The translations under genes were made by a program, and so were the position numbers. Under the pieces are notes generated by a model. The model did no database searches and was not told the origin of the DNA. It saw nothing but the letters and a program-made list of their open reading frames with translations. A stretch of DNA of 64,000 nucleotides from Hyphococcus formosus (GTDB lineage Bacteria; Pseudomonadota; Alphaproteobacteria; Caulobacterales; Parvularculaceae), in assembly GCF_046736345.1 (NCBI RefSeq), contig NZ_CP157210.1:372001-436000 (forward strand). The letters are read 5' to 3'. Below, one piece after another: positions 1-8,177 of the stretch (position 1 is its first letter; every line of letters begins with the position of its first letter).

Positions 1-783
1 GGTGTTTGTGATGTTAACTGGTTGAAAGATCGCCTTGACGGCTATGACCAAGACCAAGAAGGCAAGTTCCTCGCTTGTGTCATGTATGCCAATAACGAAA
101 CCGGCGTTATCCAACCGATCGCAGATATTGCGGGCGTCGTTCACGATGCCGGTGGGCTTTTGTTTTGTGATGCGGCACAGGCCGTTGGCAAGGTGCCGGT
201 AAATTTCGTCATGTCGGGTGCTGACATCCTTAGTTTCACAGGTCACAAATTTGGTGGGCCTCTTGGTGTTGGTGCCGTTGTGGCGGGACCAAACCTGGCG
301 CTCGATCCCGTCTTGCGTGGCGGCGGTCAAGAGATGAATCGCCGAGCCAGTACCACAAACACGCCGGGTATCGCGGGGCTTGGCCGTGCATGTGAACTGG
401 CGCAACGCTCGCTCGCGCGGGCACAAGAAATTGCCGCGTTGCGCGACAAAATGCAGAAAGTTGCCGAAGCAAGCGGCGCAAAAATCTGGGGCGTAGAAGA
501 AGCGCGCCTTCCGGGGACGTTATGTTTGTCTGCACCCGGATTTTCTGGCGCGACACAATTAATGACAATGGATCTTGCTGGGCTAGCGGTTTCCGCGGGT
601 TCTGCGTGTTCCTCAGGCAAGGCAAAGCCGAGCCATGTATTAACGGCGATGGGCGCAAGCGAAGACGAAGCAACGTCGGCCATCCGGGTTTCACTCGGGT
701 GGAATTCCACCGAAGCCGATGCTGAAGCCTTCATCCGCGAATGGCCCCAAGCCTATAACCGAATTAAAGCGAGAGCGGCGTAA
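1..783 (+). CDS. Cysteine desulfurase, IscS/NifS class (5' end outside window)
   Basis: Pyridoxal-phosphate enzyme that takes sulfur from cysteine and passes it as persulfide to the Fe-S scaffold. The frame is open from base 1, so the N-terminal part lies outside the window; a TTG at 22 is only an internal codon. The PLP lysine is in HKFGG (codon 247-249) and the catalytic cysteine in SAGSACSSG (codon 607-609), the long-loop arrangement of IscS/NifS rather than SufS. The stop overlaps the sufB start (TAATG), so it is the first visible gene of the SUF operon. A second, SufS-type desulfurase lies further down the same operon; this pairing is common in alphaproteobacteria. Class assignment is firm; which scaffold it serves is inference. 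Confidence 0.93.
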   Translation, partial: GVCDVNWLKDRLDGYDQDQEGKFLACVMYANNETGVIQPIADIAGVVHDAGGLLFCDAAQAVGKVPVNFVMSGADILSFTGHKFGGPLGVGAVVAGPNLALDPVLRGGGQEMNRRASTTNTPGIAGLGRACELAQRSLARAQEIAALRDKMQKVAEASGAKIWGVEEARLPGTLCLSAPGFSGATQLMTMDLAGLAVSAGSACSSGKAKPSHVLTAMGASEDEATSAIRVSLGWNSTEADAEAFIREWPQAYNRIKARAA

Positions 784-2309
784 TGTCCGAAGTAAAAGAA
801 ACCATCAGCCGTGAAACGGTAGAAACAGCAAAGTCGCTGGAAACCTATAAATACGGTTTCACGACCGATATCGAATCCGAGAAGGCCCCGAAAGGACTGT
901 CGGAGGAAACGATCCGTTACATCTCCGCTAAAAAAGAAGAGCCGGAATGGATGCTGGAATGGCGTCTTGAGGCCTATCGCCGTTGGTTGACGATGGACGA
1001 GCCAACATGGGCGATGGTGGATTATCCTGAAATCGATTATCAGGATGCGTATTACTATGCTGAGCCGAAAACGGGCGCGAAATACGAATCCATTGACGAT
1101 GTGCCGCCGGAAATTCTGGCTGACTTTGAAAAGTTAGGCATTCCGCTGCGCGAGGCCGAAGTGCTTTTGGGCGTGGAAGGCGCAGGGCAAAGCCCCGGTG
1201 ATGCGCGGACGCACCCTAATGGCGAACAGCCGAAGGTCGCAGTCGATGCGGTGTTTGATAGTGTTTCCGTCGCAACGACGTTTAAAAAAGAGCTTCAAAA
1301 AGCTGGCGTGATTTTCATGTCGATTTCCGAAGCTATCCGCGAGCATCCGGAGCTCGTTCGAAAATATATTGGTACTGTTGTTCCGACTTCTGATAATTTC
1401 TTCGCGACATTGAACTCGGCCGTGTTTTCGGATGGGACATTCGTTTATGTGCCTGAAGGCGTACGCTGCCCGATGGAATTATCGACCTATTTCCGCATCA
1501 ACGAAGCCAATACCGGACAGTTTGAACGCACATTAATCATCGCGGCTCCGGGGGCTTATGTTTCCTATCTCGAAGGGTGTACAGCGCCCATGCGCGATGA
1601 AAACCAGTTACACGCGGCTGTGGTTGAGTTGGTGGTCGAGGATGATGCCGAAATCAAATATTCAACCGTCCAGAACTGGTATCCCGGCGACAAGGACGGC
1701 AAGGGCGGTATCTATAATTTCGTGACCAAACGCGCTGATTGCCGCGGGGTCAATTCCAAGGTGTCATGGACGCAAGTCGAAACAGGGTCTGCTGTGACCT
1801 GGAAATATCCATCTTGTGTTCTCAAAGGAGATAATTCGCAGGGCGAGTTTTATTCGATTGCGATTACCAATAACCACCAACAAGCTGATACCGGTACCAA
1901 GATGATTCATCTCGGTAAGAACACCAAATCACGGATCATCTCAAAAGGGATCTCCGCCGGTCAATCAAACTCGACCTATCGCGGGTTGGTGAGCATTCAT
2001 CGTAAAGCCGGTGGCGCGCGGAACTTTACACAATGTGACTCGCTCCTGATTGGGAATAATTGCGGCGCGCATACGGTTCCCTATGTGGAGAGTAAAAATC
2101 CGCACGCTATTCTCGAACATGAGGCAACCACTTCGCGCTTGTCCGAAGACCAGTTGTTTTACTGTCAGCAACGGGGATTGTCGGAAGAAGAATCCGTGGC
2201 ACTATTGGTCAATGGTTTCTGTAAGGAAGTATTGCAGGAATTGCCGATGGAATTCGCCGTAGAAGCGCAGAAACTAGTAAGCGTCAGCCTTGAGGGCAGC
2301 GTCGGTTAA
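783..2309 (+). CDS. sufB: Fe-S cluster scaffold subunit SufB
   Basis: Core scaffold of the SufBC2D complex, on which cytosolic Fe-S clusters are assembled. The 508-residue length fits the family. The C-terminal half carries the hallmark QCDSLLIG / NCGAHTVPY stretch followed by HEATTSRLSEDQLFYCQQRG, which in SufB holds the conserved cysteine and interface residues. The ATG overlaps the stop of the preceding desulfurase gene by one base (TAATG), implying translational coupling. SufC follows after 53 bases and SufD after that, giving the canonical B-C-D order. Confidence 0.97.
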   Translation: MSEVKETISRETVETAKSLETYKYGFTTDIESEKAPKGLSEETIRYISAKKEEPEWMLEWRLEAYRRWLTMDEPTWAMVDYPEIDYQDAYYYAEPKTGAKYESIDDVPPEILADFEKLGIPLREAEVLLGVEGAGQSPGDARTHPNGEQPKVAVDAVFDSVSVATTFKKELQKAGVIFMSISEAIREHPELVRKYIGTVVPTSDNFFATLNSAVFSDGTFVYVPEGVRCPMELSTYFRINEANTGQFERTLIIAAPGAYVSYLEGCTAPMRDENQLHAAVVELVVEDDAEIKYSTVQNWYPGDKDGKGGIYNFVTKRADCRGVNSKVSWTQVETGSAVTWKYPSCVLKGDNSQGEFYSIAITNNHQQADTGTKMIHLGKNTKSRIISKGISAGQSNSTYRGLVSIHRKAGGARNFTQCDSLLIGNNCGAHTVPYVESKNPHAILEHEATTSRLSEDQLFYCQQRGLSEEESVALLVNGFCKEVLQELPMEFAVEAQKLVSVSLEGSVG

Positions 2310-2362
2310 TGCCGACACCGAACAGGACGCAAATCGATCAAACGAATGAAATGAACTGAGCC

Positions 2363-3109
2363 ATGTTGAAAATTGATAATTTAAAAGTTTCCGTTGGTGG
2401 AAATGAAATTCTAAAAGGCCTTACGCTGGATGTTCCAGCGGGTGAGGTCCATGCGATTATGGGGCCAAACGGGTCGGGTAAATCGACACTTTCCTACACA
2501 GTTGCTGGACATGATGATTACGAAGTGACCAATGGCGGTATTTCGTTGAGTGGCGAAGAACTGCTAGATCTGGATGCGAACGAGCGCGCGGCGAAGGGCC
2601 TGTTTCTCTCGTTCCAACATCCCATGGAAATTTCTGGCGTTCAGACAATGACCTTCATTCGGACGGCCTTGAATGCGCAGCGCAAGGCGCGCGGCGAGGA
2701 AGAAATTTCTGCAGCCGATTTTATCAAGCTGGTTCGAGAAAAAGCAAAACTCGTTGGGCTCGACGATAAAAAACTAAAGCGTCAGTTTAATGTTGGTTTC
2801 TCCGGCGGCGAAAAAAAGCGCATGGAAATGCTCCAGATGGCGATGTTTGAGCCGCGCTTTGCGATCATGGATGAAACTGACTCAGGCCTTGATATTGATG
2901 CGCTAAAAATGGTCGGTGATGTCGTTAATGCTTTGCGCGGCCCGGAACGTGGCTTTTTGGTCATAACCCATTATCAGCGCCTGTTGGACTATATTAAACC
3001 GGATGCGGTTCATGTTCTCGCCGGTGGTCAAATCGTGAAATCTGGCGGCCCGGAACTGGCCCTGGAGCTCGAAAAGTCGGGCTACGAACAATTTATTGAA
3101 GCGGCGTAG
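2363..3109 (+). CDS. sufC: Fe-S assembly ATPase SufC
   Basis: ABC-type ATPase that drives conformational change in the SufB-SufD heterodimer during cluster assembly; cytosolic, not a transporter. Walker A is GPNGSGKST, the signature is FSGGEKKRMEM, and Walker B is followed by the SufC-typical MDETDSGLDID. The 248-residue length is normal for SufC. It lies between sufB and sufD in the same orientation, five bases before sufD. Confidence 0.97.
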   Translation: MLKIDNLKVSVGGNEILKGLTLDVPAGEVHAIMGPNGSGKSTLSYTVAGHDDYEVTNGGISLSGEELLDLDANERAAKGLFLSFQHPMEISGVQTMTFIRTALNAQRKARGEEEISAADFIKLVREKAKLVGLDDKKLKRQFNVGFSGGEKKRMEMLQMAMFEPRFAIMDETDSGLDIDALKMVGDVVNALRGPERGFLVITHYQRLLDYIKPDAVHVLAGGQIVKSGGPELALELEKSGYEQFIEAA

Positions 3110-3114
3110 AAAAA

Positions 3115-4353
3115 ATGGCGCAAACAAGTGTTGATAATAAAACGACACTGGAAACGGCGCTCGAAGCGTCGTTCCGGGGACGGTCGAGTGTAAATGAAGC
3201 GCAGGCCGCGGCCTTTGAACGCTTTGAAAAATCACGTTTTCCAAATCGTCGTGTCGAGGGCTGGAAATGGTCGGATTTTGCCACGCGCTTGCGCAATTTC
3301 TCCCCGGCGCGTGAGTCTTCAGCGCTAACCACAATTGAGCCGTCGCGTTTTGCGTCATTGAACCCGCTAGAATTTCGATTGTGTGATGGCCGCATTGAAT
3401 TGCCGCAAGAGGACATGCCTGAGGGCCTACGATACGGTATTTTGGATGCGGTTGCGACGATTGCTGAACTTGAAAACAATCCGATCGCGAATTTGAATGT
3501 TGCGATGACGCGAAAAGCGTTGGGCATTGAAATTGGTGAAGGCGTAGATTTCAAACGGCCAATCCTCATTCGTCATATCAATTCCGGTAGCGGGTTTGCG
3601 TTCGCGCAAACGATGATGCGTATTTCCGTCAACGCGAAGGTACAAATCATTGAGACCTATGAAGGGGAGGCGACGGGGCTTTATTCCCACCTGTTTCACC
3701 TCGTGGTCCGGGACGGCGCGTCGTTTAATCGAGCGATGATGCAAGATACGTCACAAGAAGCGACGATACATGCGATATGCGCTGCGAAAATTGAAGGAGA
3801 CGCTGCGTTTAATCAGTCGGCTCTATCGACCGGCGGGCAGTTATGTCGTCACGAAACCCATGTTCATTTCTGGTCGCCAAATTCTCGCGCCAAAATAAAC
3901 AGCGCGTCATTATTGTCGGGCGACCGGCACGCGGATTTCACGTCTGAAACCCGCCATCTCGCGCCAGATTGTGAGACAACGCAGCTACACAAAGGTGTTG
4001 CGCGTGACCGTGCTCGGAATGTTTTCCAAGGCAAGTTCTTCGTAAAACGCGAAGCGCAGAAAACTGACGCAAAGATGACTGCGAATGCGTTGTTGCTATC
4101 TGATACGGCCGAGGCTAACCATAAGCCGGAACTAGAGATCTATGCGGATGATGTTGAATGTGCGCACGGATCGACCGTCGGGGCGCTTGATCAGGATGCG
4201 CTTTTCTACCTGCGGCAGCGCGGCCTGTCAGAAGAAGAAGCGCGCGCATTATTGGTTGATGCCTTTGTCGGCGAAGTGATTGGCGATATCGACCACGAAC
4301 AAATTCGAGAAATATTCGAAACGCAGGTTCAGAACTGGTTGGCGCAATCATGA
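3115..4353 (+). CDS. sufD: Fe-S cluster assembly protein SufD
   Basis: Partner of SufB in the SufBC2D scaffold, thought to help iron entry. The C-terminal half shows the SufB/SufD-fold motifs FQGKFFVKREAQKTDA, VECAHGSTVG (with the conserved histidine) and DALFYLRQRGLSEEEARALL. The N-terminal part is more divergent, as usual. At 412 residues the length is normal. It starts five bases after sufC and overlaps sufS by four bases (ATGA), so the two are probably translationally coupled. Confidence 0.95.
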   Translation: MAQTSVDNKTTLETALEASFRGRSSVNEAQAAAFERFEKSRFPNRRVEGWKWSDFATRLRNFSPARESSALTTIEPSRFASLNPLEFRLCDGRIELPQEDMPEGLRYGILDAVATIAELENNPIANLNVAMTRKALGIEIGEGVDFKRPILIRHINSGSGFAFAQTMMRISVNAKVQIIETYEGEATGLYSHLFHLVVRDGASFNRAMMQDTSQEATIHAICAAKIEGDAAFNQSALSTGGQLCRHETHVHFWSPNSRAKINSASLLSGDRHADFTSETRHLAPDCETTQLHKGVARDRARNVFQGKFFVKREAQKTDAKMTANALLLSDTAEANHKPELEIYADDVECAHGSTVGALDQDALFYLRQRGLSEEEARALLVDAFVGEVIGDIDHEQIREIFETQVQNWLAQS

Positions 4354-5594
4354 GCAACGTTCAGCTAGATATTGATGCACTGCGGGCAGAGTTTCCGATC
4401 CTGTCTCGTGAGGCCTATGGTAAGCCGCTTGTCTATCTTGATAGTGCGGCTTCGGCGCAGAAACCGCGCGCCGTTATCGATGCCATGTCGCATGCGATGG
4501 AATATTCTTATGCCAATGTGCATCGCGGATTACATTTGTTGTCGAATGAAACGACAACGGCATATGAAAATGCGCGGAAAACCGTTGCCGAATTTATAAA
4601 TGCGGAAACGGCTGACGAGATTATCTTTACCTCCGGTGGTACAGATGCCTTCAACCTTGTCTCCTATGCGATGGGGGCCACGATTGATGGCCACAGTGCA
4701 ATTGAGGAAGGTGACGAAATTATCCTTTCGATCGCCGAGCACCATTCGAACATTGTACCGTGGCATTTGTTGCGCGAGCGCAAAGGGGTTGTCCTCAAAT
4801 GGCTCGATATATCTGACGATGGCATTGTCGATCTGGATGCTTTTCGCGCGCTATTTACTGACCGGACAAAGTTTGTCGCGATTTCCCATATGTCAAATGT
4901 GCTGGGAGTAACGACGCCTGCCAAAGAGCTAACTCGGATCGCCCATGAACATGGCGCGAAAATATTGTTCGATGGGTGCCAGGGCGCGGTTCACGGGCAT
5001 GTGGATGTGCGCGACATTGGTTGTGATTTCTATGTCATGACCGGCCATAAACTTTATGGCCCGTCCGGCATTGGTGTGCTTTACGGTAAAAAATCAATCA
5101 TGGATAAATTGCCGCCCTTTAAAGGTGGTGGCGAGATGATTGATCTGGTGACCACTGAAAACGTTACCTACAACGAATCGCCGCACCGCTTTGAGGCGGG
5201 TACACCGCCAATATTAGAGGCAATCGGGTTGGGCAAGGCGCTTAACTGGATGCAGGAAAAAGGTGTTGGTGCTATCGCCGCTCATGAGGCAAATCTGCGT
5301 GAGCATGCGATTGATGAGTTGTCTAAACTCAATTTCGTGCGCATCTATGGTCTAGCGCCAGAAAAGGCACCGATCATTGCTTTCACCGTGGAAGGAGCGC
5401 ACCCGCATGATGTATCGGCAATTCTCGATAGAACCGGCGTAGCGGTCAGGGCCGGTCATCATTGCGCGCAACCGCTGATGAAAAGATTGGGCGTGAGCGC
5501 AACCGCACGCGCGTCATTCGCCGCTTACAATACGCACAAAGATGTGGAGGCGCTGATTGCGGGCCTTCACAAGACTTATGAAATGTTGGGCTAA
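4350..5594 (+). CDS. sufS: Cysteine desulfurase SufS
   Basis: Group II PLP-dependent cysteine desulfurase (SufS/CsdA type) that supplies sulfur to SufBCD. The PLP lysine is in TGHKLYGPSGIG and the catalytic cysteine in RAGHHCAQPLM, with the short active-site loop that marks SufS. It has 414 residues. No SufE or SufU gene is visible in the operon, so its sulfur-acceptor partner is either elsewhere or not needed. Overlaps sufD by four bases. Confidence 0.96.
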   Translation: MSNVQLDIDALRAEFPILSREAYGKPLVYLDSAASAQKPRAVIDAMSHAMEYSYANVHRGLHLLSNETTTAYENARKTVAEFINAETADEIIFTSGGTDAFNLVSYAMGATIDGHSAIEEGDEIILSIAEHHSNIVPWHLLRERKGVVLKWLDISDDGIVDLDAFRALFTDRTKFVAISHMSNVLGVTTPAKELTRIAHEHGAKILFDGCQGAVHGHVDVRDIGCDFYVMTGHKLYGPSGIGVLYGKKSIMDKLPPFKGGGEMIDLVTTENVTYNESPHRFEAGTPPILEAIGLGKALNWMQEKGVGAIAAHEANLREHAIDELSKLNFVRIYGLAPEKAPIIAFTVEGAHPHDVSAILDRTGVAVRAGHHCAQPLMKRLGVSATARASFAAYNTHKDVEALIAGLHKTYEMLG

Positions 5595-5603
5595 GTTTAG
5601 TAT

Positions 5604-6008
5604 ATGGATAATCAACGCGACATCATTGACGTAAACCCGCCGGCACCGGAACCGACGCCGCAGGCGGAAACCTCCGGTGCGTCGTCTATTCCGGCGGACG
5701 AGCTAGAGCGCATTACCAGCGAAATCATCCGCTCGCTCAAGACGGTTTATGACCCGGAAATTCCGGTTGATATTTATGAATTAGGCCTCATCTATAAGGT
5801 CGACCTCGATGATGATCGCCACTTGACGATTGATATGACACTGACGGCACCGGGTTGCCCTGTGGCAGGCGAAATGCCCGGCTGGGTCGAAGGCGCGGTT
5901 CGCGGCACAGAGGGTGTCGAGGATGTAACGGTCAATATGGTTTTTGAACCACCGTGGACGCCAGAGCGGATGTCAGATGAGGCAAAACTCGAACTGGGAT
6001 GGTTATAA
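5604..6008 (+). CDS. sufT: SufT-type DUF59 (MIP18 family) Fe-S assembly protein
   Basis: Small MIP18/DUF59 protein of the SufT group, linked genetically to Fe-S cluster maturation. After a Pro-rich, low-complexity N-terminus of about 30 residues, the domain shows the family pattern TVYDPEIPVDIYELGLIY, then TLTAPGCPVAG with the conserved cysteine, and ends in VFEPPWTPERMSDEAKLELGW. It starts nine bases after the sufS stop and its end overlaps the longest reading of the next gene. Function comes from family knowledge and operon position; the exact biochemical role is not settled. Confidence 0.9.
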   Translation: MDNQRDIIDVNPPAPEPTPQAETSGASSIPADELERITSEIIRSLKTVYDPEIPVDIYELGLIYKVDLDDDRHLTIDMTLTAPGCPVAGEMPGWVEGAVRGTEGVEDVTVNMVFEPPWTPERMSDEAKLELGWL

Positions 6009-6010
6009 TT

Positions 6011-6376
6011 ATGGCTCGTCCAAGACCAAAAGTTATCACGCTGACGGACACCGCGGCCGCGCGCATGAGCGAAATCATGGCCGGTGCGGATGAAGACTAT
6101 ATTGGCGTGAAGATCGGCGTGAAGAACGGCGGTTGCGCGGGCATGGAATATACCATGGATTACGCAACCGAGGCTGCACCGCTTGATGAAGTCGTTGAGG
6201 AAAACGGAATCAAAATTCTGATCGATCCGAAAGCAATTCTGTTTTTGATCGGTACAGAGATTGATTACGTGACCGAAAAACTATCGCAGCGCTTTGTGTT
6301 CAATAATCCGAACCAGACTGATGCCTGTGGTTGTGGCGAAAGCGTAACGATTATCCCGGCGAAAGCTGACGCATAG
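6011..6376 (+). CDS. sufA: A-type Fe-S carrier / iron-sulfur insertion protein (SufA/ErpA-like)
   Basis: HesB/IscA-family carrier that receives clusters from SufBCD and hands them to apo-proteins. The three ligand cysteines are visible: one in NGGCAGMEY and two in the C-terminal CGCGES motif. An ATG at 5999 would overlap the sufT stop, but the start at 6011 gives the family-like N-terminus MARPRPKVITLT, so I prefer it. It closes the SUF operon. From the sequence alone SufA cannot be separated cleanly from ErpA or IscA; the operon favours SufA. Confidence 0.92.
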   Translation: MARPRPKVITLTDTAAARMSEIMAGADEDYIGVKIGVKNGGCAGMEYTMDYATEAAPLDEVVEENGIKILIDPKAILFLIGTEIDYVTEKLSQRFVFNNPNQTDACGCGESVTIIPAKADA

Positions 6377-6394
6377 TCGAACGGGGAGGGCGTT

Positions 6395-6757
6395 GTGACA
6401 GTTTCCTCCTCTTACCTAAGTCACCTCAAAGATTTATTTGCGCCATTTGGCGAGATTACGATCCGAAAAATGTTTGGCGGAGCCGGGATATATTGCGACG
6501 GCAATATTTTCGCGATTACTGGCGAAGATGGTCTTTGGCTAAAAGCTGATGATGTTTCGCGCGCGGAGTTTGAAAATGCCGGATGCGAACGTTTCACCTA
6601 CGAGTTTGAAAATGGCAAAACCGGGTCAATGTCTTATTATTCGGTACCTGAGGAAGTTTTCGACGATTCGGATGCCTTAGAGCACTGGACGCAGCTCGCG
6701 CTCGGGGCCGCATCCAGATCAATAAAGAAACCGAAAAAATCAGCTAAAAAGCGTTAG
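6395..6757 (+). CDS. TfoX N-terminal domain protein
   Basis: A 120-residue protein with the TfoX N-terminal domain (LFAPFGEITIRKMFGGAGIYCDG...FAIT). The C-terminal TfoX domain is absent and replaced by a short basic tail (KKPKKSAKKR). Starts at GTG after a strong purine run (GGGGAGGG). It follows sufA by 18 bases and could be cotranscribed with SUF. In gammaproteobacteria full-length TfoX controls competence; single-domain versions have no established role, so none is assigned. Its stop overlaps the convergent hydrolase gene by four bases. Confidence 0.85.
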   Translation: MTVSSSYLSHLKDLFAPFGEITIRKMFGGAGIYCDGNIFAITGEDGLWLKADDVSRAEFENAGCERFTYEFENGKTGSMSYYSVPEEVFDDSDALEHWTQLALGAASRSIKKPKKSAKKR

Positions 6758-7461
6758 CCGAAAAGCTCTTCCAGAAATTCAATAGTGGACTGCCATGAAC
6801 GACGGTCAGCATCTGCGTCGTAGACCGTGCCAAAATCCGGATCATTGGCTTCCGGGTTGGTGAAGGCATGCATCGTTCCGCCATAGGCGTGAAGCTGCCA
6901 ATCGGCGTTTGCTTTCGTCAGCTCCTCGCCAAGAGCAACCACATCAGTGGGCGGAACCATTGGATCGTCCCAACCATGAAGAACCAGCATTTTTGGTTTG
7001 ATTTCGTCTGCAGTTTTATCCGGTGCCGCGAACAAGCCGTGGAAGGAGATTACGCCTTTTACGTCGGCATTTGCGCGCGCGGCATCCATGGCGCATAGGC
7101 CGCCGAAACAATACCCCGCCACAGCGACATTGGAAGCATCCACATCGTCGAGTTTTTTCATCTCGTCGATATTCGCCAAGAGAAGATCTCGCAACTTCCC
7201 GCGATCTTCCATGAATGGGGTAATCAGCGCCTGGCATTCATCCGTAGACGACCCAACAACATCGCTGCCAAAAAGATCGATTGCGATGGCGGTATAGCCG
7301 AGCGCGGCAAATGCGTCCGCTTTCGCATTTTCTATGTGGGTACGGCCAGCCCAGGCATGGCACAAAATCACTGTTGGGGCGGCTTTACCGTGACTAGCAA
7401 TATAGGCCTTATATTGCTTACCGTTGATTTCATAAGAATGCGTGCGGGTCGAAACTGTCAT
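6754..7461 (-). CDS. Dienelactone hydrolase family protein
   Basis: Alpha/beta hydrolase of the dienelactone hydrolase family, 235 residues, cytosolic. The nucleophile is a cysteine in GYCFGG, and the rest of the triad is likely the Asp in GWDDPMVPP and the His in GGTMHAFTNPEA. The classic enzyme opens dienelactone in chloroaromatic breakdown, but most family members have unknown substrates, and no ring-cleavage genes sit next to this one. Monocistronic on this strand; it converges with the TfoX-like gene. Confidence 0.88.
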   Translation of the reverse strand: MTVSTRTHSYEINGKQYKAYIASHGKAAPTVILCHAWAGRTHIENAKADAFAALGYTAIAIDLFGSDVVGSSTDECQALITPFMEDRGKLRDLLLANIDEMKKLDDVDASNVAVAGYCFGGLCAMDAARANADVKGVISFHGLFAAPDKTADEIKPKMLVLHGWDDPMVPPTDVVALGEELTKANADWQLHAYGGTMHAFTNPEANDPDFGTVYDADADRRSWQSTIEFLEELFG

Positions 7462-7512
7462 GGCAAAATCCTCTAGCGGCTCAACGAAATTGTGCCGCTA
7501 GTTTTGCCAGCC

Positions 7513-7683
7513 TTAGTGGACTTTGTCAGCCTTTGTTTTTTCCGCATTGTCTTTTGCGGCCGATGGTGGCTTTGGGCCTTGCTTTGACGGATTGCCGGGG
7601 CGTGCGCCTAATGTGCGCGAGACGAATACCCGCAATCGATCTAGCGATGAGTTTTCGGGATAATTTGATGAATTAATTTTCAT
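7513..7683 (-). CDS. Small hypothetical protein (56 aa)
   Basis: Short basic, proline-rich protein beginning MKINSSNYPENSSLDRLRVFV and ending KTKADKVH. The frame is open further upstream (to 7758), but the ATG at 7683 has a good Shine-Dalgarno (GGAG) and the upstream part overlaps the YqaE-like gene in another frame. No domain is recognised and no membrane segment is present. It lies 22 bases downstream of the YqaE-like gene on the same strand and may be its operon partner. Confidence 0.5.
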   Translation of the reverse strand: MKINSSNYPENSSLDRLRVFVSRTLGARPGNPSKQGPKPPSAAKDNAEKTKADKVH

Positions 7684-7705
7684 GGGATTTCTCCGCTTAA
7701 CGGGA

Positions 7706-7879
7706 TTAGCGCCGCAAGATGATAAAGAGCGCGTGGATGATGCCGGGGATATAACCAAGCAAGGTCAGCACGACATTGATCCAGAATTGTGCTGTGAACC
7801 CGACTTCCATCGCAACGCCAACTGGCGGCAACAGGACAGATAGAATTACCTTTAATAGATCGCCTTCAGAACGTGCCAT
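7706..7879 (-). CDS. YqaE/Pmp3 family small membrane protein (57 aa)
   Basis: Very small protein with two hydrophobic helices (about residues 8-27 and 33-55): MARSEGDLLKVILSVLLPPV, then EVGFTAQFWINVVLTLLGYIPGIIHAL. The LPPVGV motif, two-helix hairpin and GYIPGIIHA ending are the hallmarks of the Pmp3/YqaE (UPF0057) family, which affects membrane potential and stress tolerance in yeast and bacteria. A near-perfect AGGAGG lies just before the ATG. It is too short for a 60-codon cutoff and would be missed by it. Confidence 0.88.
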   Translation of the reverse strand: MARSEGDLLKVILSVLLPPVGVAMEVGFTAQFWINVVLTLLGYIPGIIHALFIILRR

Positions 7880-7900
7880 CGCCGTTCCTCCTTTCAGACC

Positions 7901-8107
7901 TTAGGTGCTTCGGATGTTGGAAATGAACTGCCCAAATGTCTGAGCAGTCTGGTTGATCGCCCGCGAAATCCATTGGGGGACTTCTTCTGTTGCGCTTTGT
8001 TCCGTAACAGGCGCGGTGTGCTTTCGGTCAGTTTGCGCGACAAGGGCGTTTACCTGATTGTCGGCAGTAATCACGAAAAATCTTTGACCGGAATTACCAT
8101 CACGCAT
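7901..8107 (-). CDS. Small hypothetical protein downstream of pyk (68 aa)
   Basis: Starts MRDGNSGQRFFVITADNQVN and ends QTAQTFGQFISNIRST. The open frame continues upstream to 8194, where it would overlap pyruvate kinase; the ATG at 8107 preceded by GAGAGGG is the better start and leaves about 70 bases to the pyk stop. No known domain or membrane segment. Same orientation as pyk, so it could be a trailing gene of that transcript. Reality is moderately supported by the ribosome-binding site only. Confidence 0.5.
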   Translation of the reverse strand: MRDGNSGQRFFVITADNQVNALVAQTDRKHTAPVTEQSATEEVPQWISRAINQTAQTFGQFISNIRST

Positions 8108-8177
8108 GATGCCCTCTCTCCATACTATGCGAAGAGAACAGGCCGATCTGTATTTGGTTCCCCGAAAGGCGTGGTGT

